NCBI GenBank assembly: GCA_949987705.1
Contig: CATLJY010000242.1
Coordinates: 1 to 64,000, forward strand
Direction of reading: 5' to 3'
DNA from: Thereva unica
Taxonomy: Eukaryota > Arthropoda > Insecta > Diptera > Therevidae
DNA length: 64,000 nucleotides
This document shows, in pieces, positions 42,638-54,469 of the stretch. Positions within the stretch are counted from its first letter, which is position 1. Every line of letters starts with the position of its first letter. The notes beneath the pieces are model-generated. The model saw only the letters and a program-made list of their open reading frames with translations, was not told where the DNA came from and ran no database searches. Position numbers and translations under genes: made by a program.

Positions 42638-44107
42638 ATGAGCAAAAAGAAAAAACCTCAAGATCTAACCCCTCTCGGTTCAATTAGCCTGTCCCTACGC
42701 AGTAAAACGAAAAAACAAACCCAAAAAAGGGAAGAGCCTTCACTCTGCTCTGAACAAACTGAACAAATTAACGAAGATTCAGACCCTCAAGAAGAATTTT
42801 CAGATACGATATCTGACACACTAGAAGAATTTCCAGGTACTTCATCTGTCACTTCTGACCTTCACAGCAACACCAAGCCTAAGTTCAAACTAGATCCGCA
42901 ATCAATTTCCCAACCTGATTTCGAGATGTCTAACTTCAATCTCTCTAATGCTATTAAGATCGTCCCAGAATTGGATGGGGATCCTAACACTCTGCATCGC
43001 TTTTTGGAAATTGCTAATATTCAATACCGACTAGCAGTCTCTGAATCACATAAGCTCGAATTTTTACATTTAATGAAATCTAAAATTTCTGGTCGGGCCT
43101 ACAACAGTGTCTTGATGTACCATGATTATGATACGTGGGAAGAACTACAAAAGGCGCTAGAAAGAGAGTTTTCAATAAAACGATCACTACAGGTAGTACA
43201 ATCCGAATTATTTAACACCCGCCAAGAGCCTAAAGAAACCGTAACCCAGTATGCGGGCAAAATAGAAAAGCTCTTGCAAGAACTAAACATATCCAGTACA
43301 AAGGACGAAAATAGAGCTGGCAACGAGGCTGTAAGAGCTCTGAACGAGCAAATGGCCATCAACAATTTTAAAAGAGGTCTGAGGCAACCAATTAAACTTA
43401 TAGTTAAATCTTCGCACCACAGTACTCTCAAGGAAGCAATAGATCTCTCCATTGAAGAAGAGAAACTCCTTGACAGCGAACCAAAATCCGTCCCAAATTT
43501 TACACGAAATCCTAAGAAGTGTAAGTTCTGTACGAATCTTGGACACGACATCAGCGAATGTCGAAAATACGCTGCTCGAAATCGTCAACAACCATACACG
43601 CACACATTCTCTCATCCTAAAGAAACTTACGATCGCGGAACGAAGCCTACTAATTTTATGACAGGCGACTTCGTTCTGCTTGAATCAAAAACAAAAACGA
43701 ATAAAAAATTAACCCCACTCTTCGAAGGTCCTTACGAAATAGTAAAGAATAGGTTCCAAACTAAAAGTTGTACACAACAACTTACTCAAGGCCCTACGAT
43801 GAGGGCAACCGTCATTACATTTCTCTCGAATTTATTTTCTATCGTCTCGCTCAACAATTTTTTGATAACCTTGCTTTATACATACAGTCCGCGACACATG
43901 ATTGTAGGCAGTCCAAATTTCTCAGAAAGTTTGAATAGCAACAGATTTTTGGAAAATATAATGCCCTCATCGTATGGTAGTATAACTGTTTTGTACCGAT
44001 TCAAATTTTCCAATGTATCTGAAGCGTACTACATTTTTTATGAAGAATTTACTGAAAATTGCTATAAAAACCTGCGATATTTGAATGTAGGCACAGAAGT
44101 TATTTGA
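42638..44107 (+). CDS. gag: Gypsy-D gag fused to integrase C-terminus by internal deletion
   Basis: A 489-residue open frame starts at ATG 42638, after the leader. Residues ~1-100 are polar and Ser/Glu-rich. Residues ~105-285 are a mdg1/412-like gag core (IVPELDGDPNTLHRFLEIAN; NNFKRGLRQPIKLIVKSS). A CCHC knuckle CKFCTNLGHDISEC lies near 294. From about 325 the protein reads ETYDRGTKPTNFMTGDFVLL and LTPLFEGPYEIVK, the SH3-like C-terminal module of a Gypsy integrase. Protease, RT, RNase H and integrase core are missing, so a deletion of some 3 kb joined gag to the pol end in frame. The last ~115 residues (from GPTMRATVITF) have a hydrophobic stretch and are unassigned. It could still make gag protein. 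Confidence 0.75.
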   Translation: MSKKKKPQDLTPLGSISLSLRSKTKKQTQKREEPSLCSEQTEQINEDSDPQEEFSDTISDTLEEFPGTSSVTSDLHSNTKPKFKLDPQSISQPDFEMSNFNLSNAIKIVPELDGDPNTLHRFLEIANIQYRLAVSESHKLEFLHLMKSKISGRAYNSVLMYHDYDTWEELQKALEREFSIKRSLQVVQSELFNTRQEPKETVTQYAGKIEKLLQELNISSTKDENRAGNEAVRALNEQMAINNFKRGLRQPIKLIVKSSHHSTLKEAIDLSIEEEKLLDSEPKSVPNFTRNPKKCKFCTNLGHDISECRKYAARNRQQPYTHTFSHPKETYDRGTKPTNFMTGDFVLLESKTKTNKKLTPLFEGPYEIVKNRFQTKSCTQQLTQGPTMRATVITFLSNLFSIVSLNNFLITLLYTYSPRHMIVGSPNFSESLNSNRFLENIMPSSYGSITVLYRFKFSNVSEAYYIFYEEFTENCYKNLRYLNVGTEVI

Positions 44108-44174
44108 AAGCAGAGTGAGATTAATTGTTGTGAGTGAGATTAATTGTTTTAATTGTTAAAGCAGACAAGTAGTA

Positions 44175-44560
44175 AGGCAAAAAGGAAGCGGTAAAAACCT
44201 AACACTTGAAGAAATTGGTAAAATAAAGGCTTTAAAGGAAGAAGGTTATTCCAAGAGGCAAGTTGCCAGGAGAATCAACAGAAGTGCTGGAGTAGTTGAT
44301 AGATTCTTGAAAGACCCCGAAAATTATGGAAAAAGGCAAAAAGGGAGGACGAAAAGAGCAGCCAGTGCATCTGAGAGGCGCAGAATTTTAAGAATAGCAT
44401 CTAATGCTTCAAAGACAGCAATACAGGTTAGAGAAGAAGCTGGAACATCTGCTAGTATTCGCACAGTGCAGCGTATACTGAAAAGTTCTCAAACTGGAGT
44501 TTGGTCTGGGACAGCGAGGTGTTCGGACGTTTGCTGTTCCGGTCTCTTAATTTCGCAGTA
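44175..44560 (+). pseudogene. Tc3-like transposase N-terminal DNA-binding region
   Basis: The open frame reads LTLEEIGKIKALKEEGYSKR, VARRINRSAGVVDRFLKDP (first HTH), GRTKRAASASERRRILRIAS (AT-hook-like GRTKR linker) and ASIRTVQRILKSS (second HTH). This is the bipartite DNA-binding part of a Tc3-type transposase. After 44498 similarity ends and the frame closes at 44561. The DDE domain is missing. Confidence 0.75.
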
Positions 44561-44837
44561 ATAGAAGTGATCCCTAAAATAAAATAACAAAAAATAAAAT
44601 AAAAAAAAAGTTAAATTCCATACAAAAAAAACGAGTGTGCTTATGACCACACGACTGAAGTGAAACTTCTTTCGCTCCATCTGTATGTATATACATATAT
44701 ATACATATACATATATTAATTTTCTACAAATATTTTTTATTTCATGTTTTCATTGGTAAATAAATACTTTTGCATAGATCTTTTATTTTTATTCATTATT
44801 TTCATTATTAGATACATCAGTAATCACTGATACATAA
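44561..44837. other. Non-coding, with a short TA/CA-rich run
   Basis: An A-rich run at 44576-44632 and a 'tatacatatatatacatata' microsatellite-like run near 44690-44715. No gene. Confidence 0.6.
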
Positions 44838-46035
44838 TACAAAATACATGAAATACATAAAATACATAAAATACATAAAATACATAAAATACATAAAATA
44901 CATAAAATACATAAAATACATAAAATACAAAAAATACATAAAATACATAAAATACATAAAATACATAAAATACATAAAATACATAAAATACATAAAATAC
45001 ATAAAATACATAAAATACATAAAATACATAAAATACTAAAATACATAAAATACATAAAATACATAAAATACATATACAGAAAATAGATAAAACACATAAA
45101 ATACTAAAATACATAAAATATGTACATAAAATACATAAAATACATAAAATACATAAAATACATAAAATACATAAAATACATAAAATACATAAAATACATA
45201 AAATACATAAAATACATAAAATACATAAAATACATAAAATACATAAAATACATAAAAAAAATAAAATACATAAAATACATAAAATACATAAAATACATAA
45301 AATACATAAAATACATAAAATACATAAAATACATAAAATACATAAAATACATAAAATACATAAAATACATAAAATACATAAAATACATAAAATACATAAA
45401 ATACATAAAATACATAAAATACATAAAATACATAAAATACATAAAATACATAAAATACATAAAATACATAAAATACATAAAATACATAAAATACATAAAT
45501 CATATAAAATACTTAAAATACATAAGATACATAAGATACATAAAATACATAAAACGCATAAAACACATAAAACACATAAAACACAGAAAATAGATAAAAC
45601 ACATAAAATACTAAAATACATAAAATACATAAAATACATAAAATACATAAAATACATAAAATACATAAAATACATAAAATACATAAAATACATAAAATAC
45701 ATAAAATACATAAAATACATAAAATACATAAAATACATAAAATACATAAAATACATAAAATACATAAAATACATAAAATACATAAAATACATAAAATACA
45801 TAAAATACATAAAATACATAAAATACATAAAATACATAAAATACATAAAATACATAAAATACATAAAATACATAAAATACATAAAATACATAAAATACAT
45901 AAAATACATAAAATACATAAAATACATAAAATACATAAAATACATAAAATACATAAAATACATAAAATACATAAAATACATAAAATACATAAAATACATA
46001 AAATACATAAAATACATAAAATACATAAAATACAT
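44838..46035. repeat. Satellite array, 9-bp unit ACATAAAAT
   Basis: About 130 near-identical tandem copies with few interruptions: a 'tatgtacataa' shift near 45119, an A run near 45255, and variants with CATAAGATA and CATAAAACA at 45515-45610. It is open in several frames only because 9 is a multiple of 3; no protein is implied. Confidence 0.95.
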
Positions 46036-46640
46036 AATACATAATACATAACACATAATACATAATACATAGTACATAGTACATAATACATAATACATAA
46101 TACATAGTACATAGTACATAATACATAGTACATAGTACATAGTACATAGTACATAGTACATAGTACATAGTACATAGTACACAGTACATAGTACATAGTA
46201 CATAGTACATAGTACATAGTACATAGTACATAGTACATAGTACATAGTACATAGTACATAGTACATAGAGTACATAGTACATAGTACATAGTACATAGTA
46301 CATAGTACATAGTACATAGTACATAGTACATAGTACATAGTACATAGTACATAGTACATAGTACATAGTACATAGTACATAGTACATAGTACATAGTACA
46401 TAGTACATAGTACATAGTACATAGTACATAGTACATAGTATATAGTACATAGTACATAGTACATAGTACATAGTACATAGTACATAGTACATAGTACATA
46501 GTACATAGTACGTAGTACATAGTACATAGTACATAGTACATAGTACATAGTACATAGTACATAGTACATAGTACATAGTACATAGTACATAGTACATAGT
46601 ACATAGTACATAGTACATAATACATAATTCATAAAACATA
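46036..46640. repeat. Satellite array, 7-bp unit ACATAGT
   Basis: It follows the 9-bp array directly, through 'acataat' intermediates at 46036-46130, then about 70 copies of ACATAGT. Both arrays share the ACATA core. The long reading frames here are artefacts of the repeat. Confidence 0.95.
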
Positions 46641-47058
46641 ATATATAAAATACATAAAATACATAATACATTGCCCGATCACACATTTTCGTAACGCTTT
46701 CGTTACACTTTCGTTACACTTTCGCCAGTTTACCCCCAAGTCAAGCGTTCGTAAAGAAGTTTCCCAAGTCAAGCGTGCGTAAAGAAGTTTCACTTCAAAA
46801 AAATTCATAGTGAACAAAAACCCATAAAAAACAAACAAACAATAGAAATTCATCCGGCGCTGCAGTCTACGCGAAGGCTCACCACACTTCACTAGACGAC
46901 ATCAACGAAAGACACGACCGACGAACGGCAAAAGTAAGTACCCTTGCTCCCTACCCTCTCTCAGACCCCGGACTTGCAGGTGCCGCGCCCAAAATCGGTC
47001 GGTCGATAAAGTTTGCCCCGTTGCAAAAGGCATAACACTTTGACGCGGACAAATTTTA

Positions 47059-48653
47059 TTGCCTCTGATGGATGCGGCAAGTGTAATTCCGGAAAATATC
47101 CCAAAGAATGTGGCGATTGAACCCGCGCAACCGAAGTCCCGTTACAAGTCAAGTTTTGGTATTGACTTTTGTAACATTCGTGGACTTCAAGCGAATTTCT
47201 CTTTTGTTGAGTGCCACTTATCTAGTTACAAACCCCCAATCTTCGCACTAAGTGAAACCCAAATATCACCCGATAATGACTTAGGTTATTACCAGGTGTC
47301 GGGGTACACTTTAGTGCACAATCTCTCCCCCCATAGGGGTATTGCCATTTATGTTAGGGACGACGTGGCTTATTACAAAATACACTCAAGCACAACTTCA
47401 GATTTTAATTATCTTTGGATTAAAATCATTTTCCAAAGCCACGTCATATTCTTCTGCTTCCTATACAGAAGCCCTAACATAAGTAACGAAGCCTCCACCT
47501 TATCTTTTGATACTATTTCCGAACAAATCTCGGGATTTTTGTCGTCCAATCCTGAGTGTGAAATCATCGTTGCGGGTGATTTCAATGTTCACAACGTTAA
47601 ATGGCTGACTTACTCAAATGGCACCAGTATTTCTGGCAAGGACGTCGAGCTCTTTGCAGACATCAATAACTTGCAACAAATTGTGGATCATCCCACAAGA
47701 GTCCCTGATGTTGCTGGTCAAGGAGGATATCTCCTTGATCTTTTTCTAACTTCTCATCCAGCGCGTTACTCCGTCGAAGTTGATTCACCTCTCGGCAATT
47801 CAGACCACTGCCTAATCAGTGCTAACTTCCCATTCGAATTTCCCACCCCTCCCAAACCAGTTCGAAGAACTGTATGGCATTATGGGAAGGCCAATTGGCT
47901 GGGGCTTATTAATTTCTTCCAGTCTACAGACTGGAACCTGTGTTTCCGGAATAGAAACGCCAACTCTGCCGCTATCCGTATCACCAGGATCATACAGGCA
48001 GGAATGCATTTGTTCATTCCCCATTCTACCAAATCTGTGAAGCCTAGGCCCAACAGATGGTTTAATCGGGAGTGTATGAATGCAATCAAAACTAAAGAAG
48101 CCGCCTTCCGAGCGTACAAGAGCTTCCCGAGTGAATCGTTCCGTTTAGAGTACGTACAACAAAGAAATTCTTGTAAAACCACCATCAAGAAAGTCAAAAC
48201 CTTATTTGACAACAAATTGAGAAGTAAACTCCTAAATGCAACCTCCGGTAGCAAAAACTTCTGGTCCTTGGTAAGTTCCATCAAGAAGAATTTCACTACA
48301 ACTTCAACCCCTTCCTTTATTTACAATGAGAAGGTAATAACAGACAGCAAATCCAAGGCCAATTTATTAGCATCTATGTTCGCTTCGAATTCTTCTTTAC
48401 CCGAAACTGATGTGCTACCCCCTGTTTCCGAGCGTAACGCCCATTCAATGGTCAGGGTTTTTTTCAGGACTCGCGAGGTGTACAGGTGCCTCAAGGAGCT
48501 CGATGCCAACAAATCCACTGGACCCGATAGTATACCCCCTATCGTCTTAAAACAATGCGCCTCACCTTTGGCTAAACCTCTGCGCAAATTATTTTCCCTG
48601 TCATATTTCTCCGGAGTTTATCCCGACTCTTGGAAACTTGCCCATGTTCAGCC
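47059..48653 (+). pseudogene. Non-LTR element ORF, endonuclease and RT start
   Basis: It opens at ATG 47059 after the leader. The apurinic-type endonuclease spans about residues 33-255: CNIRGL (Asn), LSETQ (Glu), AGDFNVHN at about 172 (Asp) and NSDHCLI at about 247 (Asp-His). The linker is basic. RT begins with KELDANKSTGPDSIPP near 48490. The frame runs without a stop into the BEL-2 insertion at 48654. With one CAGCC removed, the frame continues exactly at 55986. Confidence 0.85.
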
Positions 48654-50109
48654 TGTTCAGAATTAGCAATTTAATTTCTGACTCAATAAAAAGGTGCCGG
48701 AAGGGTGCGATTCAATAAAAAGATAACTTTTTCCAATAACCAAATTACTATTTATTCGCAATTAATTATTAGATTTTTTTTAACTATAAATTCAATAAAA
48801 ATTCAACAAATTGCCAAAATAATTCAATTCAATTTTTAATTCGTTATTTATTACTTGAAATTTCGTATTTGTTTTGTAAATAAAAATTACCAAAATATTG
48901 CTTGCTCTGGTAACTTAAATGAATAACGCCACCTATCTGTCAGCGTGATGATTGATGTTTCGACTGATGTGTTCTGCAATTAGAACAGCCAGGAATAACC
49001 TTTGTGTTGCTGCACTCTGGTTTCGTTTCTTGTGAATCGCTTGGGATTTGCTTGTTGCTTGCTGCCTGGTTGCTGCTTGCTGCCCTGGTTGTGGCTTGCT
49101 GGACTGCTTTGCCTTGTTTCAAATTCGCAAATTCGTCCCTCTGTGGTTGGTTAGAGTAACTGCTGAAATCAATTTTGGTGATTAAGTTACTGCTGTATTA
49201 AAGACTTCAAAACTGTCTTTAATTCGGGCTTTACTGGGAAAAGACCTCAATTCTGTCTTTCCAGAATGCTAAGTTCGATACTTAGGCTTTGAAATTGCTT
49301 TATTGCTAAAACCTCAATACAGATTTTATCTTCTAGTTCAAGGCTCTAGAAAGATTAAAAGCAATCTTCTGATCTTTCTTGAGACTGTGCTTCGGTATTT
49401 ATTTTATCTACGAATAATGGTTGTGATTGCGTGTGGTGGGGCTTCGCCTTTTGAAGTACATAATTTTGGGTTTATGTACTAGATGTCTGATCAGCTGTTC
49501 CTTTTCTGCCCATAGACGTCAAATGGGCTTTTATTTTGGTAAGTATATTTTTATCTTGTATTGAATTTATATATTAATTTTAGTTAATATTTTTAGGTTT
49601 TGTAGCACAGATTCGGTGGGGATGAACTGAGGAGGAGCCGGCGATCACTCCATTGGGGTTGTCAGGTGAGTAATTTTTTGGAATCTGTTGTGTATTTTCA
49701 TTAATCTTTTTTGTTTACAGACTGTCGATTTGCCGACGGCATTTCGGCATTTTCTTGGGATGAATTTTCTGGTGGATTTTTGATCGCCTTTGATTTTAAT
49801 TTTTTCTTCCTCGTTGGTTTGAAAAAGGTACGTATTTTTTTGCATTTAATTTTTGATTAATCTGTTTATTTTCAGGTATGAATTTTTGTGTTTACTTTTG
49901 TGTAGTGATGTCTTTGTACGTGTGTTTTTTGTAGATTTTGTATTTATTTATGTAATTTTGTTATTTTTTAATAAAGTGCCAGAAATTGTGAGATTTGGTG
50001 TTTTTATTTATTGAATTCCTTTTTACTTGGTTTTTATTTGCAGTGGTTTGTTGTAGCTATGTTTTGGCTTTTTTTTCAGGTGTGATTTTATTTCAGTGTC
50101 GCCGGAACA
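48654..50109 (-). repeat. BEL-2 3' LTR
   Basis: On the element strand it starts TGTTCCGGCGACAC and ends ...CTGAACA, a TG...CA LTR of 1456 bp. A TATATAAAT-like box near 49568 (minus) is the best promoter candidate. Short open frames inside it, such as 48940-49122, recur in both LTRs and look non-coding. Confidence 0.9.
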
Positions 50110-50120
50110 TTCTCCCCGCC
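50110..50120 (-). other. BEL-2 polypurine tract
   Basis: On the minus strand GGCGGGGAGAA directly precedes the 3' LTR start, in the position required for plus-strand priming. Confidence 0.8.
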
Positions 50121-50128
50121 TTGAAGCG

Positions 50129-53100
50129 TTAAGCTTCAAAAAAGTGTTTCGAGGAAGCTGATGAAGAAGGTTTTGTTTTCCGGCGGAAACGCCAATGTAA
50201 TATTTTTTCTTTAGGGTTCGTTGCTGATTGGCGAAAACACTGCATACATTTTCGATTATGACGCCTTACTGCGTTTCGTGTGTTTAATATCCAGTACTTC
50301 TGTCTCAGCATATGTAACATTAGCTGTGTGCCCCCATGCAATGTCGTGTGATGGATATTGTCGATGATGAGCTTAGCTAATGGGCTCTTCTCTGGCAAGA
50401 TAATGGGATGGCTTTCGGAGAACGTTGTATTGTCATTCTGGATGCGACCTCCTACTCTTAAAATACCTTCTTGATCGAGGAACGGTGTCAATCTTATGAG
50501 TTTACTTTTGCTGGACACTGGTTGTTTTGACTGTATTGCTCGTATTTCTTCTTCAAACTCCTGTGATTGGACGTTTTTTATCCAGCACTGTAGGGCTGCT
50601 TGGATTTCTCTTGAAGTTAGGTAGCTAGGCTGAGGAAGGCTGGATGATGATTTTGATGCTTTTAACCACCGTCGACAATATGCTGTGACTCTTAGCAGTT
50701 TCGTTAATGACGAATATTTGTTGATCAGATCGTGATTGGAGGGATCTACTTCGATATGCAGATTGGTGGTGGTTTTTCGTACTCCCATCGTGGTGTCTTG
50801 GATTTCCTTCCTTTTGGGCCAGTGCTCCTTTGTCTGTTGGAGCCAGTGAGGGCCTGTCCACCATAACTTATGTGGTTTCAATTCACTTGGTGATAGTCCT
50901 CTTGTGGCGCAGTCGGCAGGGTTGTCTTCTGTTCGAACATGATTCCAGCTACTTTGGTCTAGCAGCTGATGTATTTGTGAGACCCTGTTCGCCACAAATG
51001 TTTCCCATGATGATGGGTGTTTTCTCAACCATGCGAGTACAATTGTAGAATCAGTCCAAGCATGTGTAGTTACCTGCTCGAACTTCATGTCGTCCTTTAC
51101 TTGCGCCAGTAATTTGGCCAACAAGTGTGCTCCGCATAACTCTAGCTTTGGCAGTGAGATGGTCTTGATGGGTGCCACTTTGCTTTTGGCAGCGATTAAG
51201 TGACAATGGTGGTTGCCGTCTTCGTCCTTTGTCCGGATGTATACGGCTGCTGCATATGCTTTGATGGATGCGTCGCAAAATGCATGGATTTCGATGTTCT
51301 GGGTTGTGTTGTGAGCTTCAATCCACCGCGGGATTTGAATAGTTTGGATGACTTGGAGGTCTGCTCGGAACTTTCGCCATTGTTGATCGATGTTGATCGG
51401 GACTGTTTCATCCCAGTCGAGCTTTGTTAGCCAAAGACTTTGTATTAAAATTTTGGCGTTAATAGTTACTGGTGTAAGCCAGCCGATGGGGTCGAACAGC
51501 TTCGCAATCTCGGACAATATTTTCCGTTTTGTATATATTTCTGGTGCTGACTCCATGCTGACCTTGTACGACAGTGTATCGCTGGCAGGATTCCATAATA
51601 AGCCAAGAGCTTTGACTTCTTCTGCATTCACTGCGAGTGGAAATGAGACCTCTCGATCGGTTGCCGGAACTTCTTCCAAGATGGTGTTGTGATTCGCGGC
51701 CCATTTTCGGAGCTCTAGCCCTCCAGCTCGGAGAAGCTGAATTAATTGCCTTTGTTTCTGTCTTGCTTCTTCTATGTTATCTGCGCCAGTCATCAAATCG
51801 TCAACGTAGAAATCGTTGAGTACAGCGTTGGATCCGATTTGGAACATTTCTGCTTCATCTTTCGCCAATTGGTGCATGGTTCGGATGGCAAGGAAAGGAG
51901 CGCTCTTTGTTCCGAACGTCACAGTCAAGAGTTTGTAGTCTCGTATAGGCTGATCTGGTGATTCCCTCCAAACAATCCGCTGGTAATCGGCATCGTCTGG
52001 ATGAACTCGTATCTGCCGGTACATCTTCTCGATGTCGGCCATGTAAGCAATTCGATATTTTCTCCATCGCATGAGAGTAGACATCAAAGAGTCTTGTATC
52101 ACTGGTCCATTCAATAATACGCTATTGAGTGAGTTTCCGTTGGCAGTCGGACGGGATGCGTCGAAAACTACTCTCAGTTTGGTGGTCGTGCTGCTCGGTT
52201 TGATGACAGCATGGTGAGGCAGGTGACAACATCGATATGTTGTTGTGTCGTTGGGCAATTGATTTTGAAGTGCTGATTCGGGGGTGGTGGTAGGCATCAT
52301 GTGACCTAACGTCAAATATTCCTGTATGCATTTGACGTAGTCTGCTTTCAGGTCAGGATCTTGTTGGAATCGTTTCTCCATCTGCATCAATGTTCGAATG
52401 GCGATGTGTCTTGATGCGCCAAGTTGTACTTTATCAGCTACAAATGGAAGCCGGACTTGGTAACGTCCGTTGCTGCATCTAGTGACGTTGTTGTTGAAAT
52501 GTGTTTCACAGCGAGTTTCTTCATTTGTCCACTTAGATCTTGGGGGAAGTTCTTCTAGTTCCCAAAATCTCTTTAGCTCGTCGTTAGGAGTCACCTCGGT
52601 GAAGAATGTTTTCACATGTGCGCTTGCTCGTGCAGCTGGAGTCGTCTTCCCAGAGATGATCCACCCAAACACCGTGTTTTGTCCCACTGGGGCTTCCTCG
52701 TTGCCTTTCCTTAGGCCGGCCAAGATGATCATGGGGAATACATCTGCTCCCAAAAGGATGTCGATGTGACCCGGCTTGTGGAATGTTGGATCCGCTAATT
52801 CGAGACCCTTTAAGTGCGCCCAATCCTTGCTAGAACATTCACTATTTGGTAATGGATTAGTTATTTTGTTAATTACCATTGCCTGGACCTGGATGTTCTT
52901 CGCCTGTTGGTTTCGTGTCTTTAGTTGCAGCGAGGCCCATTTTGTGATTTTCCCGGCTGGCATGTTACCGATTACGCTTAATGCTGTTTGTATTGGCTCC
53001 TTTTTGAGTTGTAGATTTTGAACCACTGCCTCACGTACGAATGAGGATTGAGATCCGGGATCAATGAGTGCTCTGCAGACCTGCTCTCGTCCAGTTGGAG

Positions 53101-54469
53101 ATACTACGGTGACCAGGGCTGTGGCTAATAGTACTTGTCGGCAGTCGTAGGGTGCTGCCTGAGCGAAGTATGTTTGTGTTTGGTTGGATGGTAATTCATC
53201 GTTTGAACTTGAGGGCGGTGACACGCTGCTGTTGGTTTGACTCGCTGACTGGATTCTGTGTAAGGTTGTATGGTGAGTCTTTCCGCATTGGAAGCATCTA
53301 CCTTTACTGGGACACTGTGATGAGCGATGGCCTGCTCTCAGGCAATTGATGCATAAGTTCTTTGATTTAACTGTTTTGTATTTCTCATCGATGCTGAACT
53401 GCACATATTTGGGGCATTTCCCTATGGTATGTGCGCCTTTGCACAGGATGCATACGCTTTGATTTGCGACGTGGAAGGCTTGTGTTATTCTTCTTGGGTG
53501 CTCTCTGGACTTGCTTTCGTGAGGTTCATTCTTGTGGCTTGTTGGTTTGCTGACAGCTTCCAAGGTTCTGAACCTGGTTTCCAAGAATTCGCGTAGTTCC
53601 ACCCATGTTGGAATCGATTGCCTTGATTTGGTGCTCTGCGACTGTTCCCAATGTTCGTGAGTTTCGCTTGGTAGTTTTTGGACCAGCAAGTGGATGAGAA
53701 TGGGATCCCAATTTTTTGTTGAGACCTCCAGATTCTCAATGGCAGTGAGGCATTCGTGTGTCCTCGTTTTTAGCTCCTTGATGCCTTGAGCTGTTTCTCG
53801 GGTTAGTTTAGGTTGATTGAGCAGAATGTCGAGCTGGGTTTTTAACAATGCTCTCTTGTTGTCGTAGTTATCGACGAGAAGTTGCCATGCTGGTTCATAA
53901 TTGGCGTCACTAATGAGCGTGTTGCTGAGTAGTCGTGCAGCTTCTCCAGAAAGATGAGCCTTTAGATATTGGAGTTTTTGTGCTCCTGTTAACGATATTT
54001 TGTTATGCACAAGGCTGGAAAATAAATCCAGGAATGATGGCCACGACTCGTAATCCCCTGCAAATGTGGGTATCGAGATCCTTGGTAGTTTCACATTGTT
54101 GTTGTGTTGCGAAATGCAGCTGCTGTTTAAATCGGCTGATGTCTGTTCCGCTCGTGCGACTGGTTCTGTGACTGACAGCGTTTTGTGATAGTCTTCATCG
54201 ATTTTGCAGTACATCTCGACATAGGCGTTTTCTGTGTCGGCATACCAATCCTCTTTGAAGTATAGCTGCTCTTTCTCGTCCTTCTTCGTCTTGACTGATG
54301 TAATCTGTCGATGATTGTTCTTGAATTCCGTCCAGTCATCGTCGAGCATCTTGAGCCTTTTTTGAAAATACTGCGCTGTCTTCCTAGATGGGCCATCCTT
54401 GAGATAGTTTCTGAAAGACCGTTCGAGTCTCTCTCGTACTTCGCTCTGTTGAATTATTAAAGCATCCAT
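50129..54469 (-). CDS. gag-pol: BEL-2 gag-pol polyprotein, lacking integrase core
   Basis: One open frame of 1446 codons starts at the first ATG after the primer site. Gag (to about 300) contains PRISIPTFAGDYESWPSF. Knuckles CILCKGAHTIGKC, CINCLRAGHRSSQC and CFQCGKTHHTTLH span about 335-410. The protease has ALIDPGSQSSF near 465. RT has VVFDASRPT, DIEKMYRQI and FYVDDLMTGAD near 887. The A17/RNase H-like part has FCDASIKAYAA near 1060. The integrase H2C2 module (HTTLHGGTQLMLHMLRQKYW to CMQCF) lies at about 1380-1425. The remaining ~20 residues are not integrase. The DDE core and DUF5641 tail seen in BEL-1 are gone, and the stop lies only 19 bp from the LTR. Otherwise there are no frameshifts or stops, consistent with recent activity of gag, protease and RT. 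Confidence 0.92.
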   Translation of the reverse strand: MDALIIQQSEVRERLERSFRNYLKDGPSRKTAQYFQKRLKMLDDDWTEFKNNHRQITSVKTKKDEKEQLYFKEDWYADTENAYVEMYCKIDEDYHKTLSVTEPVARAEQTSADLNSSCISQHNNNVKLPRISIPTFAGDYESWPSFLDLFSSLVHNKISLTGAQKLQYLKAHLSGEAARLLSNTLISDANYEPAWQLLVDNYDNKRALLKTQLDILLNQPKLTRETAQGIKELKTRTHECLTAIENLEVSTKNWDPILIHLLVQKLPSETHEHWEQSQSTKSRQSIPTWVELREFLETRFRTLEAVSKPTSHKNEPHESKSREHPRRITQAFHVANQSVCILCKGAHTIGKCPKYVQFSIDEKYKTVKSKNLCINCLRAGHRSSQCPSKGRCFQCGKTHHTTLHRIQSASQTNSSVSPPSSSNDELPSNQTQTYFAQAAPYDCRQVLLATALVTVVSPTGREQVCRALIDPGSQSSFVREAVVQNLQLKKEPIQTALSVIGNMPAGKITKWASLQLKTRNQQAKNIQVQAMVINKITNPLPNSECSSKDWAHLKGLELADPTFHKPGHIDILLGADVFPMIILAGLRKGNEEAPVGQNTVFGWIISGKTTPAARASAHVKTFFTEVTPNDELKRFWELEELPPRSKWTNEETRCETHFNNNVTRCSNGRYQVRLPFVADKVQLGASRHIAIRTLMQMEKRFQQDPDLKADYVKCIQEYLTLGHMMPTTTPESALQNQLPNDTTTYRCCHLPHHAVIKPSSTTTKLRVVFDASRPTANGNSLNSVLLNGPVIQDSLMSTLMRWRKYRIAYMADIEKMYRQIRVHPDDADYQRIVWRESPDQPIRDYKLLTVTFGTKSAPFLAIRTMHQLAKDEAEMFQIGSNAVLNDFYVDDLMTGADNIEEARQKQRQLIQLLRAGGLELRKWAANHNTILEEVPATDREVSFPLAVNAEEVKALGLLWNPASDTLSYKVSMESAPEIYTKRKILSEIAKLFDPIGWLTPVTINAKILIQSLWLTKLDWDETVPINIDQQWRKFRADLQVIQTIQIPRWIEAHNTTQNIEIHAFCDASIKAYAAAVYIRTKDEDGNHHCHLIAAKSKVAPIKTISLPKLELCGAHLLAKLLAQVKDDMKFEQVTTHAWTDSTIVLAWLRKHPSSWETFVANRVSQIHQLLDQSSWNHVRTEDNPADCATRGLSPSELKPHKLWWTGPHWLQQTKEHWPKRKEIQDTTMGVRKTTTNLHIEVDPSNHDLINKYSSLTKLLRVTAYCRRWLKASKSSSSLPQPSYLTSREIQAALQCWIKNVQSQEFEEEIRAIQSKQPVSSKSKLIRLTPFLDQEGILRVGGRIQNDNTTFSESHPIILPEKSPLAKLIIDNIHHTTLHGGTQLMLHMLRQKYWILNTRNAVRRHNRKCMQCFRQSATNPKEKILHWRFRRKTKPSSSASSKHFFEA

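Noticed and set aside
44824..46686. Reading frames up to 620 codons over the simple satellites, on both strands
   Set aside because: They are produced by 9-bp and 7-bp repeats that contain no stop in several frames. Residues repeat as MYYVLCT or YFM units and several frames are open at once.
48940..49122. A 60-codon frame with Cys residues in both BEL-2 LTRs
   Set aside because: It lies inside the LTR, is low-complexity (Gln/Ser/Ala), and its duplication is explained by LTR identity.
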